From positions 1 to 64,000 of the forward strand of contig NZ_CP045643.1 of assembly GCF_009498275.1 (NCBI RefSeq): DNA of 64,000 nt, written 5' to 3'. The stretch's first letter is position 1, and each line of letters starts with the position of its first letter. The DNA is from Streptomyces fagopyri. Lineage in GTDB: Bacteria > Actinomycetota > Actinomycetes > Streptomycetales > Streptomycetaceae. The translations under genes and the position numbers were made by a program. The notes under the pieces are model-generated. The model saw nothing but the letters and a program-made list of their open reading frames with translations. It was not told the DNA's origin and ran no database searches. Of the stretch, positions 1 to 8,898 are shown piece after piece.

Positions 1-2
1 CC

Positions 3-518
3 CCCTACGGACGCCACCTCCCCCTCGACCTCGTCCTCACCCCCACCCCACAACCCCACACCTGGCAACTCACCCCCAACCCCCACCACCCCATCCTCTT
101 CGACCACACCACCGACCACATCCCCGGCATGGTCCTCCTCGAAGCCGCCCGCCAAGCCACCCACACCCACACCCACCCCACCCCCACCCACCTCACCACC
201 CTCCACGCCACCTTCCACCGCTACACCGAACACCACACCCCCACCTACATCACCACCACCCACACCCCCACCACAGCCGACACCACCACCGGGACCGGGA
301 CCGCAGCCGACACCACCACCGACACCAGGACCGCAGCCGACACCACCGGGACCACCACCAGGACCGGCACCGACAACGGGACCGAACCAGACACCGACAA
401 CGGAACCGCAGCCGACACCACAACCGGGACCAACACCGGCACCCACACCACCCACATCACCGCCACCCAAAACAACACCACCGTCTTCACCGCCCACATC
501 ACCACCACACCCCACTAA
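3..518 (+). CDS. AfsA/ScbA-family (A-factor biosynthesis hotdog) protein, 3' end
   Basis: The gene enters from the left edge in frame 3 and stops at 516-518. The visible part begins near the second hotdog domain: the stretch FDHTTDHIPGMVLLEAARQA matches the AfsA-family signature of an acidic/His patch followed by PGM-LLEAARQ. AfsA enzymes make gamma-butyrolactone signalling molecules by condensing a beta-ketoacyl chain with a glycerol derivative. After about 90 residues the protein becomes an unusual Thr/Asp/Gly-rich low-complexity tail to the stop, which ordinary AfsA proteins lack. The DNA is extremely C-rich. The N-terminal half is outside the window, so whether the gene is functional cannot be judged. 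No ScbR-type regulator is visible next to it. Confidence 0.75.
   Translation, partial: PYGRHLPLDLVLTPTPQPHTWQLTPNPHHPILFDHTTDHIPGMVLLEAARQATHTHTHPTPTHLTTLHATFHRYTEHHTPTYITTTHTPTTADTTTGTGTAADTTTDTRTAADTTGTTTRTGTDNGTEPDTDNGTAADTTTGTNTGTHTTHITATQNNTTVFTAHITTTPH
280..440 (+). repeat. Degenerate Thr-rich tandem repeats inside the AfsA-like gene
   Basis: Units containing accgcagccgacaccac recur at about 298, 331 and 404, interspersed with ccgggacc and accaggaccg variants. They encode ADTTTGT/AADTTTDT-type repeats. The array stays in frame, so it lengthens the protein rather than breaking it. Confidence 0.7.
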
Positions 519-745
519 CCACACCCCCAGCCACACCAACCACCGGCCCGACACTCGGCCAACCGCCCCCAAGCCAACCGCCCCAGCAACCGGCCCCAAT
601 CCCCACCACCCCACCACCAAGACCCCACCCACGCCGGCTACCGTCCGCCCAAAGATGCGACCCCAAGCCGCCCCACCACATCACCCGCCCTGACCAACAC
701 ATGGACTCGCTGGACCGTCCCGGGTCCCACAGCCAAGATGCGAGC
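519..745. other. C-rich intergenic stretch
   Basis: It is about 230 bases of strongly strand-biased C-rich DNA continuing the composition of the AfsA-like tail. I see no convincing reading frame, hairpin terminator or promoter. Confidence 0.5.
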
Positions 746-1378
746 ATGTCCTTTCCTGAGCCCACACCCGACCCCGGAACCGACACCCTCCATCGGTACG
801 TGATCGCCACTCCCAGCGCGGAGACCGGCCGCTATCTGGACCTGCTCCACGGAAACTTCCGCAGGCTGCCCGCCGAGGAACGCACGCGGTTCCTTCAGGC
901 CCTCGGTCTCGACTCACGGAGCGTCACTGACGCGGAACTCGAATTCATGCTCCAGCCCAACTGGCGCTCCCGCATCACCGCGGCATGGATGATCGGACTT
1001 GACCGCCGGGAGCAGTTCCGCGAACCCATCGGTGAACTCCTGCTCGCCAGCGAACTCACCTACGCAGGTCAGGGGTACTGCATCGCGCTCGCACTGCTAG
1101 GCACCCCTGCAGACGCGGCCCTGCTCAGCGCCTATCTGGACCGCTACCTCCGCCGACCGGAGTGCCGATACGACCAAGAATGGGCGCTGGGCGCTCTCCT
1201 CCACCTCGACCACGCCCTCGACACCGAACACGCCGCTGGGTTCCTGAAGCCGGAAGGGCTTTGGGACCGATGGGTCAACGACCGGAACCAATCCCCCACG
1301 AAGCTGGGGCAGTACATCGACGAGATGTGTGCCCTCGCTCACGAGTACGCGCAGCCGAGGCGAAGTGGCCCGCTGTAG
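746..1378 (+). CDS. DUF6000-family protein
   Basis: It encodes 210 residues from the ATG at 746; an in-frame ATG at 701 would add 15 residues lacking family character. The pattern RYLDLLHGNFRRL, then WRSRITAAWMIGLDRR, a GELLLASELTYAGQGYC segment and a C-terminal DQEWALGALLHLD block fits the DUF6000 family of roughly 200-residue Streptomyces proteins. The alternating helices suggest an all-alpha HEAT-like fold. I see no signal peptide, membrane segment or catalytic motif, so it is probably cytoplasmic. The molecular function of the family is unknown to me. It appears to stand alone. Confidence 0.7.
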   Translation: MSFPEPTPDPGTDTLHRYVIATPSAETGRYLDLLHGNFRRLPAEERTRFLQALGLDSRSVTDAELEFMLQPNWRSRITAAWMIGLDRREQFREPIGELLLASELTYAGQGYCIALALLGTPADAALLSAYLDRYLRRPECRYDQEWALGALLHLDHALDTEHAAGFLKPEGLWDRWVNDRNQSPTKLGQYIDEMCALAHEYAQPRRSGPL

Positions 1379-1655
1379 TTCCCCCTGCCGAAGACGGGTT
1401 TCCGGACCCGCCGTTTCGGGGGCGTCGGACACCGCGTGCGGTCGGACAGCATCGGCGGGTCCTTCGCCAGGGGGCCCGCCGACCAGCTCTTCCACGTGTG
1501 AAAGCATCAGGAATCCTCACCAAGACGCCCATTACGAACTCCTCACCCAAGGGGGGTTCATGCATGGGTAAAGATCCGTACAACCAACCGCGCTCATCGT
1601 GAGTCGTGATCACCGCGGGCCAGAACTCCCGTTCCGATCACAACCAGAGGGCCGA
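1379..1655. other. Intergenic region before the secreted FN3 gene
   Basis: It is about 280 bases. A short frame (ATG at 1564, MGKDPYNQPRSS) follows a run of Gs resembling a ribosome site, but it is only 12 codons long and I do not call it a gene. The promoter for the gene at 1656 presumably lies here; no clear -35/-10 pair stands out. Confidence 0.4.
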
Positions 1656-3386
1656 ATGAACGCAACTCGACGATGCACGTCCACGGCGTCCGCAACCGCC
1701 GTCGTGCTCGCCACCGCCGGCGGTCTGCTCACCGTCGCCGCCGTCCCCGCGTCCGCCGCGACGACCTGCACCTCGCCGGTGTACAAACGGCAGTTCTTCG
1801 CGAACACCGCCTTCTCGGGCACCCCGAAGCGCACCGACTGCGACAGCGCGGTCGACGAGAAGTGGGGTGCCAACGCCCCCGCCTCCGGCCTGCCGACGAA
1901 CAACTTCGCGGTCCGCTGGAGCGTCACCCGCGACTTCGGCTCCGGGGGCCCCTTCGCCCTCTCGGTCGCCGTCCAGGACGGCATCCGGGTCTACGTCGAC
2001 AACTCCCGCAAGGTCGACCTGTGGAAGAACGGCTCGACGACGACGAAGAAGACCGTCAACGTCACGATCCCGACAGGCCGGCACACCCTGCGCGTGGACT
2101 ACGTCAACTGGACGGGCTCGGCGAACGTCCAGTTCGGCTACACACCGAACACTTCGGCGACCGCCGACAAGGTCAAGCCGCTCACACCGACGGGCGCGTC
2201 GGCGTCGTACGACAAGACCACGGGCAAGGCGAAGCTCGGCTGGGCGAAGAACAACGAGATGGACCTCGCCGGCTACCGCGTCTATCGCCGTCTGAAGGGC
2301 GCGGCCTTCGGCAGCACTCCTCTGGCCACCACCACTTCCACCTCGTACACCGACACCCCGCCGGCCAGCGGCGAGGTGTACTACTACGAGGTCCGGGCCT
2401 ACGACAGGGCGGGCAACGCCTCCGCTGGCTCCACCGACCAGGCTGTGGTGAGCGCCGACCGCACCGCACCCGCCGTCCCCACCGGACTGAGCGCGACCGG
2501 CGAGTCCACCGGTCTGCGGGTCGGATGGAGCGCGGTCGAGGGAGCGGCGTCGTACCGGGTCTACCGGGCGGCGACCGCTCAGGGGACCTACACCCTGGTC
2601 GGCAGTACGGGCAAAGTGTCGTACGTGGACACCTCGGCAGCCCAGGACGTGAGTTACTCCTACCGCGTAACCGCCCTCGACGCGGCGGGCAACGAGTCCG
2701 CGCGGTCCGTCCCCCTCAGCGGCACGCGCAGGGACCTCACGCCGCCTTCCGCCGTCACCGGCGTCACCGTCGTCCCGACCGAATACGGTTTCGCGGTGAG
2801 CTGGGACGCGAACCCCACCCCGGACCTGGCGCGCTACGTGGTCCGCCGCGGTGAACTCTGGGGAGACGACGACGAGAAGGTGTGCTCCCTCTACCCGGGC
2901 TACTACGTGTCGGCCGACACCACCTCGTACGCCTACACCACCGTCCCCGACGGCGACGAGAGTTGCTTCATCGTCGACGCCATCGACGATGCCGGGAACT
3001 CCGCCTTCCAGTGGACCGGCGAGGCACAGATCGTGACCGCGACGGAGCTCGACATGACACCGAGCGTGGCGACGCCCGAAGGCTCGCCCCTGCGCCTGGA
3101 GGTCTCCGCCGCAGCGGGCACCGAAGGAAACCGTCTGACGTGGTCCGGACTCGGTGCGAGCGAGGAAGGCCCGTCCGCGCCCGCGCTGGGCTTCCGCATC
3201 TACCGATGGAACCCGGCCACCGCCGACTACGAGAAGATCGACGAGGCCCCCGCCGGGGCCTTCGAGTACTTCGACACCGGCGCCCGGCGCGGCACGACCA
3301 GCTACTACTGGGTGACCGGTGTGATGTCCGACGGCACCGAAACCCTGCCCGCCGGTGACATGGCGGTCACCGCGCCCACGGCGTGA
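1656..3386 (+). CDS. Secreted PA14-like / fibronectin type III repeat protein
   Basis: It encodes 576 residues from the ATG at 1656, preceded by an AGAGGG ribosome site; an in-frame GTG at 1599 would put 19 residues before the signal peptide. Residues 1-35 form a signal peptide ending AVPASAA. Residues about 36-165 resemble a PA14/GLEYA beta-sandwich (FFANTAFSGTP at the start, then VYVDNSRKVDLW and HTLRVDYVNWTG), a fold often used for carbohydrate binding. Four fibronectin III modules follow, recognisable by repeated YRVYR...YYYEVRAYDRAGN motifs. There is no catalytic domain and no C-terminal anchor, so the product is probably released. A perfect hairpin terminator follows the gene. Confidence 0.85.
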   Translation: MNATRRCTSTASATAVVLATAGGLLTVAAVPASAATTCTSPVYKRQFFANTAFSGTPKRTDCDSAVDEKWGANAPASGLPTNNFAVRWSVTRDFGSGGPFALSVAVQDGIRVYVDNSRKVDLWKNGSTTTKKTVNVTIPTGRHTLRVDYVNWTGSANVQFGYTPNTSATADKVKPLTPTGASASYDKTTGKAKLGWAKNNEMDLAGYRVYRRLKGAAFGSTPLATTTSTSYTDTPPASGEVYYYEVRAYDRAGNASAGSTDQAVVSADRTAPAVPTGLSATGESTGLRVGWSAVEGAASYRVYRAATAQGTYTLVGSTGKVSYVDTSAAQDVSYSYRVTALDAAGNESARSVPLSGTRRDLTPPSAVTGVTVVPTEYGFAVSWDANPTPDLARYVVRRGELWGDDDEKVCSLYPGYYVSADTTSYAYTTVPDGDESCFIVDAIDDAGNSAFQWTGEAQIVTATELDMTPSVATPEGSPLRLEVSAAAGTEGNRLTWSGLGASEEGPSAPALGFRIYRWNPATADYEKIDEAPAGAFEYFDTGARRGTTSYYWVTGVMSDGTETLPAGDMAVTAPTA

Positions 3387-3513
3387 CCTGACCCGACGGC
3401 CACGCCCGATCAGGGGCTCCCCCCGCATCCGAGCCACACATGACCGACTCGGAGACTTCTGCCCACCCGGTCGGTCTCAACGATCGAGGCCACCACTGTC
3501 GCCGCGCCCGCAC

Positions 3514-3550
3514 CGGAGCCCGCCGGGTCCACAGTTCCCGGCGGGCTCCG
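3514..3550 (+). terminator. Hairpin terminator after the FN3 gene
   Basis: It has a perfect 14-bp stem (cggagcccgccggg pairing with cccggcgggctccg) and a 9-base loop, with no strong T tract, as is usual in Streptomyces. It lies 128 bases after the stop and can also serve the SDR gene arriving from the other strand. Confidence 0.8.
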
Positions 3551-3794
3551 GAACAGTCGTCGTCGGTCGCCACACACCGTGTCCGAGCAACAGACGTCGA
3601 CCGGCCCCGGTGAAACGAGCGACGCCGCGGAACTCAACTCCGTGGTGACGCCTCCCCCCAGCACGCGAACACACGCGGCAGGCAGTACGTCTCGGTGTCC
3701 GCAAGGCCCCGCACTCCGCGAGCGCCATCGCGGACTGCGAGGGCGTTCGAGACGCCAAAGGGACTCGTCGGTCCGCTGACACGGCGGCGTAGGG

Positions 3795-4508
3795 TCAACG
3801 CGCGACGGGCAGGCCCGGGTAGAGGTTCGTGAGGTCGCCGGAGAGTGCGGAGCGTACGGTACGGCTCTTGTCGTCGGCCACCACTTCGAGCGCGCGGTCC
3901 TGGATGCCGTCGAGCGCGAGCCCGGCCACCCACGCGGGGTCGACCTTGTCGGAGCCGTCCACGTAATCCGCCATGTCGGTGTCCATGTAGCCCACGTGCA
4001 GGGCGATGACGTCGATCCCGGACGGTGCCAGCTCCTGACGTGTCACGTTGGTCATGGCCAGCTCGGCGGCTTTCGCCGCGCTGTAGCCGCCGTAGTTCGG
4101 GTAGTGCGCCCAGCTGAGCACGGAAAGCATATTGAGGATGGCTCCGCCGCCGTTCGCCGTGATCACCGGGGCGAAGGCCCTGGTGACATTGAGGGACCCG
4201 AAGAAGTGCGTTTCCATTTCGAGGCGGATGTCACCCATGTCGCCACTGGCGAGCCCGACGTGCGTGCTGATGCCGGCGTTGTTGATGAGCAGCGTCGCGT
4301 CCCCGGCCACCTCGGCCGCCCGTGCCACGGACTCGGGGTCCGTGATGTCCATCGCGAGCGGCACGGCCCCGGGCAGGTCGACCGACGACGGGTTGCGCGC
4401 GCCCGCGTAGACCTTGGCGGCGCCGCGCTCGAGCAGTTGGGACGCGAAGTGCCGCCCCAGACCACGGTTGGCACCCGTCACGACCGCCACCGAATTCCTG
4501 ATGTCCAT
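3795..4508 (-). CDS. Short-chain dehydrogenase/reductase (SDR)
   Basis: It encodes 237 residues, full length for a classical SDR. The Rossmann motif TGANRGLG is at residues 11-18, NNAG at about 77, the catalytic Ser sits in the MLSVLSW segment and the YSAAK catalytic Tyr-Lys at about 141-145. It should oxidise or reduce an alcohol/carbonyl with NAD(P)H in the cytoplasm; the TGANRGLG form often goes with NADP(H). The substrate is unknown. It is transcribed away from the decayed hxlR-type gene at 4600, the usual arrangement for an HxlR regulator and its SDR target, so this gene may have lost its regulator. Confidence 0.9.
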   Translation of the reverse strand: MDIRNSVAVVTGANRGLGRHFASQLLERGAAKVYAGARNPSSVDLPGAVPLAMDITDPESVARAAEVAGDATLLINNAGISTHVGLASGDMGDIRLEMETHFFGSLNVTRAFAPVITANGGGAILNMLSVLSWAHYPNYGGYSAAKAAELAMTNVTRQELAPSGIDVIALHVGYMDTDMADYVDGSDKVDPAWVAGLALDGIQDRALEVVADDKSRTVRSALSGDLTNLYPGLPVAR

Positions 4509-4599
4509 GATTTCCTCATCCCTGAACGGCTGAATAGGTACACAGGCGGCTGGGTGCGGAGAAGCAACTCAGGAGCAGCTGACTCGCATGACGCACGGC

Positions 4600-5105
4600 A
4601 CGCCACGAGCACGCGGAAGGTTCGCGACCACGAAGAGGTCTGCCCGATCGCCCGCGCTCCGGAGATCGTCGGGGAGCGCTGGACCATGATGGTCCTCCGC
4701 TAGGCGGCGCTACACAGCGTGACACGCTTCGCGGCTTCCGTGACAACCTCAACCTCGGCGTCGCTCCGGACGTCCTCACGTTGCGCCTGACCACCCTCGT
4801 GGAGGGGGCGTCACGAAGAAGCGGCCCTACGGGGAGCCCGGTGCGCGCACACGTTTCAGTTACCGTCCGGAGCCGGCGGGTGACCAACCGCGCCTGCCGC
4901 CGGCCGCCCTCCAACAGCGGGGCGACGAGAACAGGCCGCCCTCGACCGGTCCCAGCGGTCCCGGCATCCTGCGACGTTCCGCTGAAGGCGACCGTTTGCC
5001 CGTGCGTGTGGCCTGCGTCGACGACACTGACACCGTCATCCCAGCAGGCAGGGTGAGCTTCCCGGCGACGGCTGCCCACTCTGCGCACACGCCAGAGGAA
5101 ACAAG
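4600..5105 (+). pseudogene. Decayed HxlR-family transcriptional regulator
   Basis: HxlR hallmarks appear in order but in different frames. CPIARAPEIVGERWTMMVLR ends at a stop at 4703. About 30 bases later another frame reads FRGFRDNLNLGVAPDVLTLR, then LTTLVEG. After a further shift come KKRPYGEPGARTRFSYRPE and finally RRSAEGDRLPVRVACVDD and FPATAAHSAH, the usual C-terminal block. At least two frameshifts and one stop are needed, so no functional protein can be made. An intact HxlR is a small winged-helix repressor. The divergent SDR at 3795 would have been its natural target. Confidence 0.8.
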
Positions 5106-5746
5106 GTCGGCGCGCCCAAGACCTGATCATCCAGCCTCGGGTGGTCGCGCTCAGAGCCCTGAGGGAGACGGCCCGGTCCACCCCTCCAACCTACGATGAC
5201 CGACGTCGTGGTGCTCGCGGGGCACTTCGGGGAGCAGGCCGGGTCCGGGCTCCTGGGCTGGTGGAGCTCGGGTGTCGTGGAGGTTGGTGATGTCCCGCCC
5301 GCTGTGAGGTGAGCGATCAGCTTCGGGCTGGTGACTTCTCCAGCCCGACCGCGGGAACAACGGGACGCTGCGACACGGCCCGCCACAAAACGACGGCGCA
5401 ACGCCCGCGGTCCGGCTCACCGCGAGGAGGGACTGCGCAGGCGCACCCCCTGACCCCCACCCTGCGCGGGGCGCACCGCCCCCGAGGAGCGGTGCGCGAC
5501 GACGGCCCCGCGGAGACCACCGGAGCCACCGGAGCCACCGGAGCCACCGGCCGATGTGCTCATCAATCGATGGGGTCACGAGCCGGTGCGCTCAGGTGCG
5601 ACGGCCGCCACCGGTACCACCACAGCCTCCCGTCACGCGACCGCTCCGGCACCGACGACCGCCGCGTGGCTCCTCCACGACGACCCACCCTCCCCGAGGA
5701 CCGCATCTCACCCACCCGGCTCCGGAGCCCCTCCGGGATGGCATAT
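5106..5746. other. Intergenic region with a short 9-bp tandem repeat
   Basis: No reading frame here looks coding. Positions 5511-5550 carry the unit cggagccac three times in tandem plus one variant. The end of the region contains the promoter of the MarR/efflux operon. Confidence 0.5.
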
Positions 5747-5767
5747 AGTTGCGCGACACATGCAACT
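5747..5767. promoter_or_regulatory. Operator-like palindrome upstream of the marR-type gene
   Basis: AGTTGC, a 9-base spacer and GCAACT form a perfect 6-bp-arm inverted repeat ending 28 bases before the GTG start. It overlaps a TATAGT hexamer at 5744-5749 that could be a -10 element. This is the expected shape and place for autoregulation by a dimeric MarR repressor. Confidence 0.65.
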
Positions 5768-5795
5768 GGTTGGTGACGTCAAGAGAGGTACACAC

Positions 5796-6353
5796 GTGGG
5801 CAATCCGCCCCCGGAGGGGGATCACAGCACGTCACCTGGAGAGTCCGAGGGCCCTGAGTCCATCCGGCAACTCTCCGAGGGCGTCGACCGCCTCATGCGG
5901 ATGTTCATCCGCACCCGCGCGCAGCTACTGGACCGGGCTCGCGACGACATCGACTGGTCGGTCCAGATCTTGATGAGCGTGCTGGTGAAACACGGGCCCA
6001 TGCGCGTCAAGAAGCTGGCGGAGTTGGTCGACTCCGACCCCTCCACCGTGAGCCGTCATGTGGCGCAACTCGTACGTGACGGCTTCCTCGAAAAACGCTC
6101 GGACGCCGATGACGGCCGCGCCTGCCAGCTGGTGGCCACCGACAAGGCCCGGCGCTCCGTCGCCGACCGGACACGGTCGCGCGACGCGCACTTCGAGGAA
6201 ATGCTCCACGCATGGGACAACCATGATCGCGAGAAGCTGGCCGCACTGCTGGTGCGCTTCATCGACGACTTCGAAACGTACAAAACCGCGCTCGCGGCCC
6301 AGGACTGGAAGGGCTTCCGTCCGCCGGTGAGCCAGGAGGAGACCACCGCATGA
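5796..6353 (+). CDS. MarR-family transcriptional regulator
   Basis: It encodes 185 residues from the GTG at 5796, chosen because AGAGAGG lies 7 bases upstream; the frame extends further 5' but would run across the operator. A winged helix is visible at about residues 65-125: VKKLAELVDSDPSTVSRHVAQ is the recognition helix-turn-helix and EKRSDADDGR the wing with its conserved D-x-D/R tip. Flanking helices would form the dimer interface. It probably represses itself and the overlapping efflux gene by binding the palindrome at 5747-5767 and lets go when a drug-like ligand binds. The stop overlaps the next start (ATGA). Confidence 0.9.
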   Translation: MGNPPPEGDHSTSPGESEGPESIRQLSEGVDRLMRMFIRTRAQLLDRARDDIDWSVQILMSVLVKHGPMRVKKLAELVDSDPSTVSRHVAQLVRDGFLEKRSDADDGRACQLVATDKARRSVADRTRSRDAHFEEMLHAWDNHDREKLAALLVRFIDDFETYKTALAAQDWKGFRPPVSQEETTA

Positions 6354-8020
6354 GTTCCACCAGTGCCGCGTCCGCCGAGATCGGCCCGGCCGGTACGGGG
6401 GAAGCGCCGAGAACCGGCTACACCCACCAGCAGATCATGGTGATCCTGTCCGGACTTCTGCTCGGGATGTTCCTGGCGGCTCTGGACCAGACCGTCGTCT
6501 CGACCGCGATCTACAAGATCGGTGAAAGCCTCAACGGGCTGACCGCGCAGGCATGGGTGACCACCGCGTTCCTCATCACCTCGACGATCGCCACCCCGAT
6601 GTACGGCAAACTGTCCGACCAGTACGGACGCAAACCCTTCTTCCTCTTCGCCATCGCGGTGTTCATCACCGGCTCGGCGCTCTGCACACTCTCCACCTCG
6701 ATGTACATGCTGGCCGCGTTCCGCGCCTTCCAGGGCATAGGCGCCGGCGGCCTGTTCTCCCTCGCCTTCGCGATCATCGGCGACATCATCCCGCCGCGCG
6801 AACGGGCGAAGTACCAGGGCTACTTCATGGCCGTCTTCGGCACGTCCAGCGTGCTCGGCCCGGTCGTCGGCGGCGCGCTGGCCGGTCAGAACACGCTGCT
6901 CGGCATCGACGGCTGGCGCTGGATCTTCCTCATCAACGTCCCGATCGGCATCGTGGCGCTGATCGTGGTGGCCAAGGTCCTCCACCTGGAGCACAATCGG
7001 CGCGAGCACCGCATCGACTTCGCGGGCGCGATCTCGCTCATGGTCGCGCTCGTACCCCTGCTGATCGTCGCGGAACAGGGCAGGACGTGGGGCTGGGGTT
7101 CCACCTCCTCGCTCGTCTGCTACGTCATCGGTGCCCTCGGCATCGTCAGCTTCCTGTTCGCCGAGCACCGCGCCGGAGATGACGCGCTGCTGCCGATGCG
7201 GCTCTTCCGTAACGGTGTGTTCGCCGTCGGGGCCGCCCAGTCGACGATCATCGGTATCGGTATGTTCGGCGGGATCACCCTGCTGCCGCTCTACCTCCAG
7301 CTCGTCAAGGGCAACTCCCCGACCAAGGCGGGTCTGCTGACCCTCCCGCTGGTGCTGGGCATCATGGCGCTGTCCGTCGTCGCGGGCCAGATCACCTCTC
7401 GCACCGGCCGGTACAAGATCTTCCCGATCATCGGCGGCGGACTGCTCGTCATCGGCATGCTCATGCTCTGGCGGCTGACGGCCGACAGCGGCCTCCTCTA
7501 CGCCGACATCTCGATGTTCGTGGTCGGCGCCGGTCTGGGTCTGAACATGCAGACCATCGTGCTGGCCATGCAGAACGCCGTACCGCCGCGCGACATCGGC
7601 GTCGCCACCTCGTCGACCACGTTCTTCCGGCAGATGGGCGGCACGGCGGGTGTCGCCGTGTTCCTGTCGATCGTCTACTCCGTGGTGGGCGACAAGATCA
7701 GCGACGCCTTCTCCGACGCACGCGGCACAGCCGCCTTCCAGGCCGCGGCCCAGGCCCACCCCGACCAGCTCAAGACGCTGACATCCGCGTCCTCCGGTTC
7801 CGTCGGCACGCTCAACGACACGTCGTTCCTCAGCCACCTCGACCCCGTCCTCGCCCACCCCTTCAAGGTCGGCTTCACGAACGCGGTCACGGTGGCGTTC
7901 CTGGTCGGCGCAGTGGTGCTGGTGGTCGCCTTCGTGCTGGCCTTCTTCATCAAGGAGGTGCCGCTGCGCACCACGGCCGCGGCCTTCACCAAGGACCCGG
8001 CCGAGAGCGAGGCGAAGTAG
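6350..8020 (+). CDS. DHA2-family (EmrB/QacA-like) MFS drug-efflux transporter
   Basis: It encodes 556 residues with about 14 hydrophobic segments. Motif A (GKLSDQYGRKP) lies after TM2 and motif C (GPVVGGALAG) in TM5; LDQTVV in TM1 is the DHA2 signature acid. It should export lipophilic or cationic drugs against protons across the plasma membrane. It overlaps the MarR stop by 4 bp, so the two are translationally coupled, and a strong terminator follows directly. Confidence 0.92.
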   Translation: MSSTSAASAEIGPAGTGEAPRTGYTHQQIMVILSGLLLGMFLAALDQTVVSTAIYKIGESLNGLTAQAWVTTAFLITSTIATPMYGKLSDQYGRKPFFLFAIAVFITGSALCTLSTSMYMLAAFRAFQGIGAGGLFSLAFAIIGDIIPPRERAKYQGYFMAVFGTSSVLGPVVGGALAGQNTLLGIDGWRWIFLINVPIGIVALIVVAKVLHLEHNRREHRIDFAGAISLMVALVPLLIVAEQGRTWGWGSTSSLVCYVIGALGIVSFLFAEHRAGDDALLPMRLFRNGVFAVGAAQSTIIGIGMFGGITLLPLYLQLVKGNSPTKAGLLTLPLVLGIMALSVVAGQITSRTGRYKIFPIIGGGLLVIGMLMLWRLTADSGLLYADISMFVVGAGLGLNMQTIVLAMQNAVPPRDIGVATSSTTFFRQMGGTAGVAVFLSIVYSVVGDKISDAFSDARGTAAFQAAAQAHPDQLKTLTSASSGSVGTLNDTSFLSHLDPVLAHPFKVGFTNAVTVAFLVGAVVLVVAFVLAFFIKEVPLRTTAAAFTKDPAESEAK

Positions 8021-8038
8021 GAAGACCGCATGCAGACC

Positions 8039-8078
8039 GAACGCCGTGGGAGGACCGCCATACCTTCCCACGGCGTTC
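8039..8078 (+). terminator. Terminator of the MarR/efflux operon
   Basis: A perfect 13-bp stem (gaacgccgtggga / tcccacggcgttc) with a 14-base loop lies 18 bases after the stop. Confidence 0.88.
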
Positions 8079-8209
8079 AGCGCTCTCTCCGGGACCCACT
8101 CACCTTCCGACGCCATCCCCGCGTAGCAGGTACCGGCTCCAGGCCGCACCACCCGGCATTGGTCTCGCTGTCACGTGGTGTGGTGCGGTCCGACGCGCGA
8201 GCGCCCTGA

Positions 8210-8776
8210 TCACCGGTGGCTGAAGTCCGGCGGCCGTTTGTCGATGAAGGCCTCCATCCCTTCCTTCTGGTCGGCGGTCGCGAACACGGCGTGGAACAGA
8301 CGGCGTTCGAAGCGCACACCTTCGGCGAGCGTGGTCTCGAAGGCCCGGCCGACGGCGTCCTTGGCCATCATCGCCACCGGCAGCGACATGCCTCCGACGG
8401 TCTCCGCGACGGCGAGGACCTCCCCCAGCAGTTCCTGGGCCGGCACGACGCAGGAGACGAGTCCGGCGCGCTCGGCCTCGGTCGCGTCCCTCGTGCGCCC
8501 GGTCAGGCACAGCTCCATGGCCTTGGCCTTGCCGACCGCCCGGGTGAGTCGCTGTGAGCCGCCGATGCCGGGGATCACGTCGAGCTTGATCTCCGGCTGG
8601 CCGAAGACGGCGGTGTCGGCGGCGAGCAGGATGTCGCAGAGCATCGCCGGCTCGCAGCCCCCTCCCAGGGCGTACCCGGCGACGGCCGCGATGGTGGGGG
8701 TACGCAGCTGTGCGAGTCGGTCCCAGGCGGTGAACCAGTCGCTGAGGTACATGTCCATGTACTGCTGCGGCTGCAT
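8210..8776 (-). pseudogene. Enoyl-CoA hydratase/isomerase lacking its N-terminal third
   Basis: From the ATG at 8776 it encodes 188 residues; intact crotonases have about 257. The second oxyanion-hole region is present ([19 protein letters not shown]), as are the GIGG turn and the C-terminal [14 protein letters not shown] helix. Missing is the first 70 or so residues, including the AFAAGADI strand that supplies the other oxyanion-hole amide. Just upstream is the start of a different gene (mmsA), so a deletion removed the head of this gene. A truncated protein could still be translated (GAGG lies upstream of the ATG) but is unlikely to be an active hydratase. Confidence 0.8.
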
Positions 8777-8789
8777 CCTGTACCTCGCC

Positions 8790-8898
8790 CGTAGGGGTCG
8801 TAGACGTCTGCGTACGTTCCCGATGTTCCGGGGGTGTGCTTGCCGCCGATGAAGTGGTTCAACTCGCGTACCGGGGCGTGGTCGTGTTCACGGACCAT
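8790..8898 (-). pseudogene. mmsA: First ~35 codons of methylmalonate-semialdehyde dehydrogenase
   Basis: The frame from 8898 reads [20 protein letters not shown], then [12 protein letters not shown], matching the start of MmsA-type CoA-acylating aldehyde dehydrogenases. Around 8785 homology stops and the enoyl-CoA hydratase remnant begins in another frame. Both families act in valine/branched-chain catabolism and are often neighbours, so an internal deletion between adjacent genes is the simplest explanation. Confidence 0.7.

Noticed and set aside
1564..1602. A 12-codon leader peptide before the FN3 gene
   Set aside because: It has a G-rich upstream run but no attenuator-type hairpin and no conserved residues; it is too short to support.
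1638..3437. A 599-codon minus-strand open frame
   Set aside because: It is the antisense shadow of the secreted FN3 gene; its protein text is low-complexity Arg/Gly/Val without domains.
5196..5310. A short plus frame starting MTDVVVLAGHFGEQ
   Set aside because: It has under 40 codons, no ribosome site and no family resemblance.
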